A stretch of DNA of 34,458 nucleotides, from assembly GCF_000003605.2 (NCBI RefSeq), contig NW_003135337.1:379368-413825 (forward strand). The letters run 5' to 3'. The translations under genes were made by a program, and so were the position numbers. The number at the start of each line of letters is the position of its first letter. The first letter of the stretch is position 1. The notes under the pieces are model-generated. The model saw nothing but the letters and a program-made list of their open reading frames with translations. It was not told the DNA's origin and did no database searches. This stretch comes from Saccoglossus kowalevskii (Eukaryota > Hemichordata > Enteropneusta > Harrimaniidae). Below, piece by piece: positions 30,301 through 34,458 of the stretch.

Positions 30301-31163
30301 TAAATGATAGTAAAGCAAAACCTCGCGAAGCTTAAAACCACTGTTAAATTTGTTTGAACTCTAAAATTAGCTGTCAGGTAATCCCTATCGACACTGGTAG
30401 GGCATATGCACTATCATATTCATAGTCTGATGATAGGTAGTTATAGTATAATGCTGAGTAGCTATTAAAGACTTGGCAGTCTTGTGTGTATATATATATA
30501 TCCTGGTTAATCTGATGATCAACATAAGCCTTAAAAGGCAAATTGTGACAGGTGAACAGACCTCCACCCCAGGGGTAGGATCTAGAGGAAAATAAAAAAA
30601 ACAATAATTGATTACCGCTTACATATCTATTTTGTGTTGAAATATTGCTTAGAAATAATTAAAAAATAACATCTAAAATGTCACTACTAGAATTTACCCA
30701 TGGTAGGAGAAAAATCTATATGTCTACTGTGAAACCATGGAACTAAAAACCAACCCACATTGAGCCCATGGGGTGACATTTTTGAGCATTTCTTTAAATG
30801 ATATCTAATCAATCTTTCGTTAAAAACTATAGTAAGTAATTATTTTATGTTTGTTTTTTCAGCTAGGTCCTACCAGTACCACAGGATTTCGTAAACTTGC
30901 TACGTCTTTGTTACCGGTATTTTCTGTATGGGCTTCGCTAATGTTACGTCCCAGTAACATGGACCATGCCCATGCACATGCACAGACATAGAAAGGTTAC
31001 GAGACACAGTGGCTCCTACCTGCCATACTTAGATCACCAGGCCCCTTCGTAAACCCCCAGGGAAAAAAACAACCGAATTACCACGAAACTGCTACAATAA
31101 ACACACCTCTTTCAAGTCCGGCCATCTCTCTGGCAGAATATGATTGTGAATATCAATTTTCAT
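24148..31163 (-). CDS. ACMSD: ACMSD, 2-amino-3-carboxymuconate-6-semialdehyde decarboxylase (complete)
   Basis: Exons on the minus strand: 31163-31107, 28076-27935, 27251-27049, 26867-26784, 26635-26446, 25912-25740, 24872-24774, 24303-24148 (stop TAA). Phases match, giving 367 residues against 336 in human. Established knowledge: this zinc-dependent amidohydrolase-fold enzyme decarboxylates ACMS in the cytosol, diverting kynurenine-pathway flux from quinolinate/NAD+ towards picolinate or full oxidation. The metal ligands are present: MKIDIHNH (His6, His8), the histidine in FVHPWDM, and the aspartate in [10 protein letters not shown]; the active-site histidine is in CFAHGGGAFP. Long blocks such as [17 protein letters not shown] and [14 protein letters not shown] are nearly identical to human. 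The last exon adds about 30 residues after the usual end near FLGLDR: a polar tail ending PSPKRVKTS. Start chosen at 31163 because MKIDIH is the family's exact N-terminus. Confidence 0.95.
24441..24608 (-). mobile_element. GGGGGCGGA-family repeat, copy B (truncated), in ACMSD intron 7
   Basis: On the minus strand it shares CTAAGACGCTCACCACTGTA, then CATTTCTATGGGCTCTG, and GGTTGTCAGGTGGT...AATGCCTGGATGT with copy A at 16411-16736. The terminal GGGGGCGGA is missing and the middle is deleted. Confidence 0.65.
24774..24872 (-). CDS. ACMSD: ACMSD exon 7
   Basis: 33 codons from TTTTGTAG to CTGAAG|GTTAGT. It reads [20 protein letters not shown]; the aspartate of [10 protein letters not shown] is the fourth metal ligand. 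GTTAGT is a slightly non-consensus donor. Confidence 0.95.
24979..25230 (+). repeat. tandem pair of 126-bp tRNA-like (SINE-like) units
   Basis: Two units, 24979-25104 and 25105-25230, are nearly identical. Each contains a perfect pol III A box (TGGCTGAGTGG at 25029-25039; TGGCTAAGAGG in unit 2) and B box (GTTTGAATC, from 25088 and 25214), spaced as in tRNAs with a long variable arm. No acceptor stem can be formed, so these are not tRNA genes. No poly(A) tail or LINE-derived tail was recognised. They lie in ACMSD intron 6. Confidence 0.6.
25740..25912 (-). CDS. ACMSD: ACMSD exon 6
   Basis: 173 bases from CTGACAG to GGAGAG|GTAAGC. It reads [20 protein letters not shown], then [18 protein letters not shown], matching human GRISHGFSMRPD and NPKKYLGSFYTDALVHDP. 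Confidence 0.94.
26446..26635 (-). CDS. ACMSD: ACMSD exon 5
   Basis: 190 bases from CTTTGTAG to CATGGAG|GTAAAT. It encodes the zinc-ligand segment [20 protein letters not shown] and the start of the active-site CFAHGG. Confidence 0.95.
26784..26867 (-). CDS. ACMSD: ACMSD exon 4
   Basis: 28 codons from GTTTACAG to TATGCT|GTAAGT, reading [20 protein letters not shown] and ending LQPIYA. Confidence 0.95.
27049..27251 (-). CDS. ACMSD: ACMSD exon 3
   Basis: 203 bases from ATCTTTAG to GTACAG|GTAAAT. It reads [20 protein letters not shown], then [20 protein letters not shown]. The upstream methionine of the open frame is intronic. Confidence 0.95.
27935..28076 (-). CDS. ACMSD: ACMSD exon 2
   Basis: 142 bases from TCTCCAG to ACTG|GTAATG, reading [13 protein letters not shown], then [20 protein letters not shown]. 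It matches human [13 protein letters not shown]...[13 protein letters not shown]. Confidence 0.95.
28290..28652 (-). repeat. composite fold-back repeat, copy 3 (inverted)
   Basis: Read on the minus strand it follows copy 2: a hairpin starting near ATTATGAGGATACTTCAAAG, AACCTTATTATTATACATC, then AACTTCTTTGTGTGG, ATTTGGAATTCGCATTT and the end CGTTACGGTG. It lies in ACMSD intron 1 and its hairpin part is shortened. Confidence 0.78.
28660..31106. other. remainder of ACMSD intron 1
   Basis: Non-coding. It holds a short GATA microsatellite near 29761-29774 and four occurrences of a GGCA-N3/4-GCC(GA) motif between 29705 and 30282, including TCGGCATGTGCCGA. I see no exon here. Confidence 0.45.
31107..31163 (-). 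CDS. ACMSD: ACMSD exon 1
   Basis: 19 codons, [19 protein letters not shown], ending GAG|GTGTGT. It holds the HxH zinc motif. It is too short to be noticed as an open frame; the match to human MKIDIHSHILPKEWPDLK is decisive. Confidence 0.95.
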
Positions 31164-31500
31164 AGTCACGGTCTAACAAAAAATCACTCTGGCATAGAAC
31201 GTTCACGTCCGTAAATTTGACCGTCTGCCAGGATCGGGTTGTTGTCCCAGGTGACGTAGTGAATCAAGCCCGAACCGAGAACACAGATATATATTGGTCG
31301 ATTTCTGGCTTCTATTCGCTCCACGTAGTTTCTCGCACTTGGTCAAAAGATAAACTTGTCGACACGTATCAGGTTTATGATGACATTTCTGATAAAAACA
31401 ACATACGTCACAGTTGTGGAGTCTAAAACTTGCGGAGACCAATTCCGGAAATGACGTACTCGTAACCTTGAGTGAAGATCGACCTGTAAAGATTGTATGC
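31164..31500 (-). promoter_or_regulatory. ACMSD 5' flank and probable promoter
   Basis: Sequence directly upstream of the ACMSD start codon. No distinctive TATA or initiator is seen; the call rests on position only. Confidence 0.3.
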
Positions 31501-34392
31501 TAATTTATGACCTCTCAACCGGTATTGACAGGGAGAGCTTGCTCACATTTTATATACCACGTTTATACAACTGTACAAAACATCTTTAAATTGTAAAAAA
31601 AAACAAAAACAAAATTGAATAGTTTTCACATGACGTCATTGCAACCTATCTAATAGCTACTGTTTAGCAATTTGGCAACACCCTAAAAGAGATTTAAGAT
31701 TTGGCCAATTTACTTGTAAAGAAATGCGTGTTTTGGCTAATAAAAAAATAATATACTAATCGTACCTACCCAACCATTTGCCATAATCCCAATGACAAGA
31801 CACGTTTAGGAAATAATTGGCTATCTCTTTTTAGGGATTCCCACTATTTACGTCAGGAATCATGATTTCCGCTATGGGGCAGGCAATTAGAAATTCAAAG
31901 AGAAATTCCGTACAAATGATAGTCATCATTAAGACGAGAGAATAGCACACATATGAGCAGAACTATCAAAATAGACGTATAACTGTTTTAAATTAAGTAA
32001 GGAAAATTTCTTTCTTTATTGTAAACCTTTTTGAAGGGTTGTAATATCTTCATCTGTACGCAACACTTTATTTTTTCAAAATGGAATTATTTTGTCCATG
32101 TTTATTTCATTTATGCACGAAATGTGTGATAATGTAGTATTGTGATAATAATATAGCAGGAAGACGTATCGTCGTGGGATGTTCTTTTAACAATGTGCCA
32201 TCCATATGTACATATGCCAATTAATAGGTGTACCATTAACAAACATTGACTATTGGTAATATCTACGGTACTTCCGAAGTGCTTGTGATAACATACAATA
32301 ATATAACATACAAGGCACGCATAGTAGTGACCAGCTAAACTACCTGTGATTTAAAATCATCGACTACATTTTAATCAAATTGACTGCTGCAATCAATTAA
32401 ATAAAACCATATCTGATGCACTGACAAACACGAGGTCATTTCAAAATTGCCTGTACATTCCCCGGTGTACATTATCGTGGGATTAACTTTGTTTTCTTTG
32501 AATAATTTGGTTTTCTGATATAGGATACTTGAAACAATCGTGCTGATTGTTACATAAATATTATCATTTAAATACAAATGCATAAGTACTAGCCTCACAT
32601 TCCCTGGTTGACTTATCCATTCACGCGAATATTCACTTTTCAGGCAAGGAGTGTAATTGTGTGTTCCCGGACATCTGAGGTATGACCAACAGCAGAGTGA
32701 CTTGGAAAGACTTTTAAATGTACCACCCCCTTGACCTAATTCTAACCTTAGAGGGTAAGGGGTAAGGTTACAATTAGGATTTAAATATTTTTTTATATTT
32801 AAATGCACGTTTGTCATACTTTGAAACTGCTTCAAACTTGCATTTCGAAAATGTAAAAGTTTAAAAGTTTCCAAAATGTCGACGCGCATTTAGAAAAAGA
32901 TAAAGTTTTAAACAGTTTAAATGCATTAGGCACGTTCGTCATTTTTTAAAACTTAAACTATAAATTGTCGGGCTCAAAAATATCAAACGTTCATTTCAAA
33001 AATGAAAAAAAAGTGAAATATTGAGATTAAAACAAATGCCAAAACGTGCATTTCAAAAATAAATAAAATACAAAATTGTCTCGTTTTGACTATGATATCT
33101 AACCAAAAAAAAAAGGATTTTTGCATGAACGTCGACGTCGTTTCTTCGAAAAAGACAGCTTTGGAATTGACCTAAGGTGGAAAACAAAACGATTATCTGG
33201 AAAATATATATTCAAGTTCTTTACTTTTTAAATAAAGCTCCAGTATGTTATGAGTTTGAAATTTTCATTAGATATACCAGTTCTTCACTTATTCACATAA
33301 TTGATACTGCATTTTGAGGATTTTTTTTCATGAATGCATTTACAGGACTATTTGTCCTGAAAATAATCCCTAATATAATTAATCTAATACATGGTAGATG
33401 TGTTTTTGGAGGTACCCATTTTTGTGGGTTTTTTTCCTTGAACCCTTTGTCCAACCAAAATGTTATTGCTGTGTTTTACCCCCTAGGCTGTAATTTATTT
33501 GTCAAGTTAAAATATGCTTACATATTGTACTTTACAACTGAGTAATTGGTACGGTACAGCTTTTCGCCTTCAGAAAGAAATTTACTGAGATGTCATTGAT
33601 AAACACAAATTTTGTTTCTCCGGGTAAATTGAAATGCAATTACGTTTTGGGAATGCTATATTCGTTGTCGAATACTCACAATTGTACATGAAAAAAAAAA
33701 CATGCTGGAAATTAAATGATTTTGGACTTTTTTTTATTGCCTGCTGTATTTTTCGCCGACGTCAAAGTGATGGCGATAGATTGTGACTCTTGCCGGCCAT
33801 TATTGGGTGCCAGCTTCTATAGCAGGCTGTCACAGCGCACTATCTTCACATGTGTTATTATTAGTGTCCCGATGTTGTATTGTTCCACGTTGCCGGATAT
33901 TATCGTCGTATGCAAGGTTGAAATGTAAGTAACAGTAACTGCAGCATCGGTCGTCGGTATTTAAATTACGGTAAGGATAGTAAACGTACATTTGTTTATT
34001 CGTAACGATCGAGTTTGAATGAATTCATTTATTTTCCTTTTCTTCTTGTGTGATTAAAAATTGACGCACTGGCTACTTTGCGTTAAATTTAGTTTTTGTT
34101 GTAGAGGGACTGTCACTGGTCGAATACACGTACATAGTGTGATCTCCAAATGTTGTTAGTTTTTTTTGATGTACTAGCTAGCATGTACACAATACTATCA
34201 ACTCAGCGATTGCCTGGAAGGTGTTATTAGTGTGTCACAGAGTTCTTCCAGAGTGACATTTAATAGCAAATCAAAAATCCTATACCGATACCTTGTACGT
34301 TGTATTAGAGTGTGCGGTATCTACAACAGCTAGCTGACCGTAGAATGTAGCCAGTTACATCTAGCTAATATTAATAGTATGCTATATTATAT
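31501..34392. other. intergenic region upstream of ACMSD, no gene supported
   Basis: It contains a 172-codon minus-strand frame at 32371-32889 and a 70-codon plus-strand frame at 33716-33928, neither with recognisable domains. 32780-33090 is AT-rich with diverged repeats of the word (A)ACGTxCATTTCAAAAAT. Confidence 0.4.
32735..32778 (+). repeat. short hairpin, 16-bp arms
   Basis: CCTAATTCTAACCTTA at 32735-32750 pairs with TAAGGTTACAATTAGG at 32763-32778 with one mismatch around a 12-base loop. It resembles a miniature palindromic insertion but I see no clear direct flanks. Confidence 0.6.
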
Positions 34393-34437
34393 CATAGACC
34401 CTCTAAAAAGAGGGATCCTTCTTTTAGAGGGTCTATG
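34393..34437 (+). mobile_element. 45-bp palindromic miniature element with 7-bp direct flanks
   Basis: The arms CATAGACCCTCTAAAA and TTTTAGAGGGTCTATG are exact complements around a 13-base centre. Flanks are ATTATAT on both sides (34386-34392 and 34438-34444). The terminal 12 bases are identical to those of the 27-bp element at 12882-12908. The flanks lie in a TTATA-rich stretch, so the duplication is less certain here. Confidence 0.7.
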
Positions 34438-34458
34438 ATTATATTATATTATATTATA

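Noticed and set aside
32371-32889. 172-codon minus-strand frame, the longest ungapped open frame in the window
   Set aside because: No recognisable domain, no splice support, and it contains the hairpin at 32735-32778; probably chance in AT-rich DNA.
33716-33928. Possible first exon of a further plus-strand gene, ending near a GTAAGT at 33926
   Set aside because: The protein is not recognisable and no downstream exon is in the window; a consensus donor alone is weak evidence.
1-34458. CRISPR arrays, bacterial operons, phage or viral genes
   Set aside because: Every confident gene is a spliced animal gene; the tandem repeats lack unique spacers, and no viral protein was recognised.

Overview
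This is an AT-rich stretch of animal nuclear DNA: genes are split into short, conserved exons with GT-AG introns, and mobile-element debris fills the introns. The proteins resemble human orthologues closely, but introns are short by vertebrate standards and none of the repeats is a vertebrate family I recognise. I therefore infer a marine invertebrate (lophotrochozoan, ambulacrarian or cephalochordate); the sequence does not let me choose. A 916-base assembly gap lies at 10459-11374.

Three conserved genes could be assembled exon by exon, with reading phase matching across every junction. (1) TEX10 (yeast Ipi1), minus strand, 8181 down to 481: nine exons giving 657 codons, with the C-terminus beyond the left edge. 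(2) GTPBP10, an Obg-family mitochondrial GTPase, plus strand, 13744-22479: eight exons with all five G motifs; the tiny first exon was not placed. (3) ACMSD, the kynurenine-pathway decarboxylase, minus strand, 31163 down to 24148: eight exons, complete at 367 residues, with an unusual basic C-terminal tail. TEX10 and GTPBP10 are head to head and both act in large-ribosomal-subunit assembly (nuclear 60S and mitochondrial 39S). GTPBP10 and ACMSD are convergent. ACMSD belongs to tryptophan catabolism and has no obvious link to the other two.

Most of the remaining sequence is repeats, and nearly every large intron carries at least one. They include: a 95-bp perfect-armed hairpin with an 8-bp target duplication beside the TEX10 exon 1 splice donor; a TTAA-flanked element of about 2.7 kb (9145-11854) containing the gap; two TA-flanked non-autonomous elements (3313-4601 and 20099-21150); three copies of a composite fold-back repeat; two miniature palindromes (27 and 45 bp) with the same ends, each flanked by a 7-bp direct repeat; AAAGGG-ended MITEs; an alternating long/short tandem array in a GTPBP10 intron; and a tandem pair of units with intact pol III A and B boxes in an ACMSD intron.

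Layout: 1-8181 TEX10; 8182-13743 intergenic, with a decayed pogo-like fragment and the TTAA element; 13744-22930 GTPBP10; 22930-24147 convergent spacer; 24148-31163 ACMSD; 31164-34458 upstream of ACMSD with no gene I can support.
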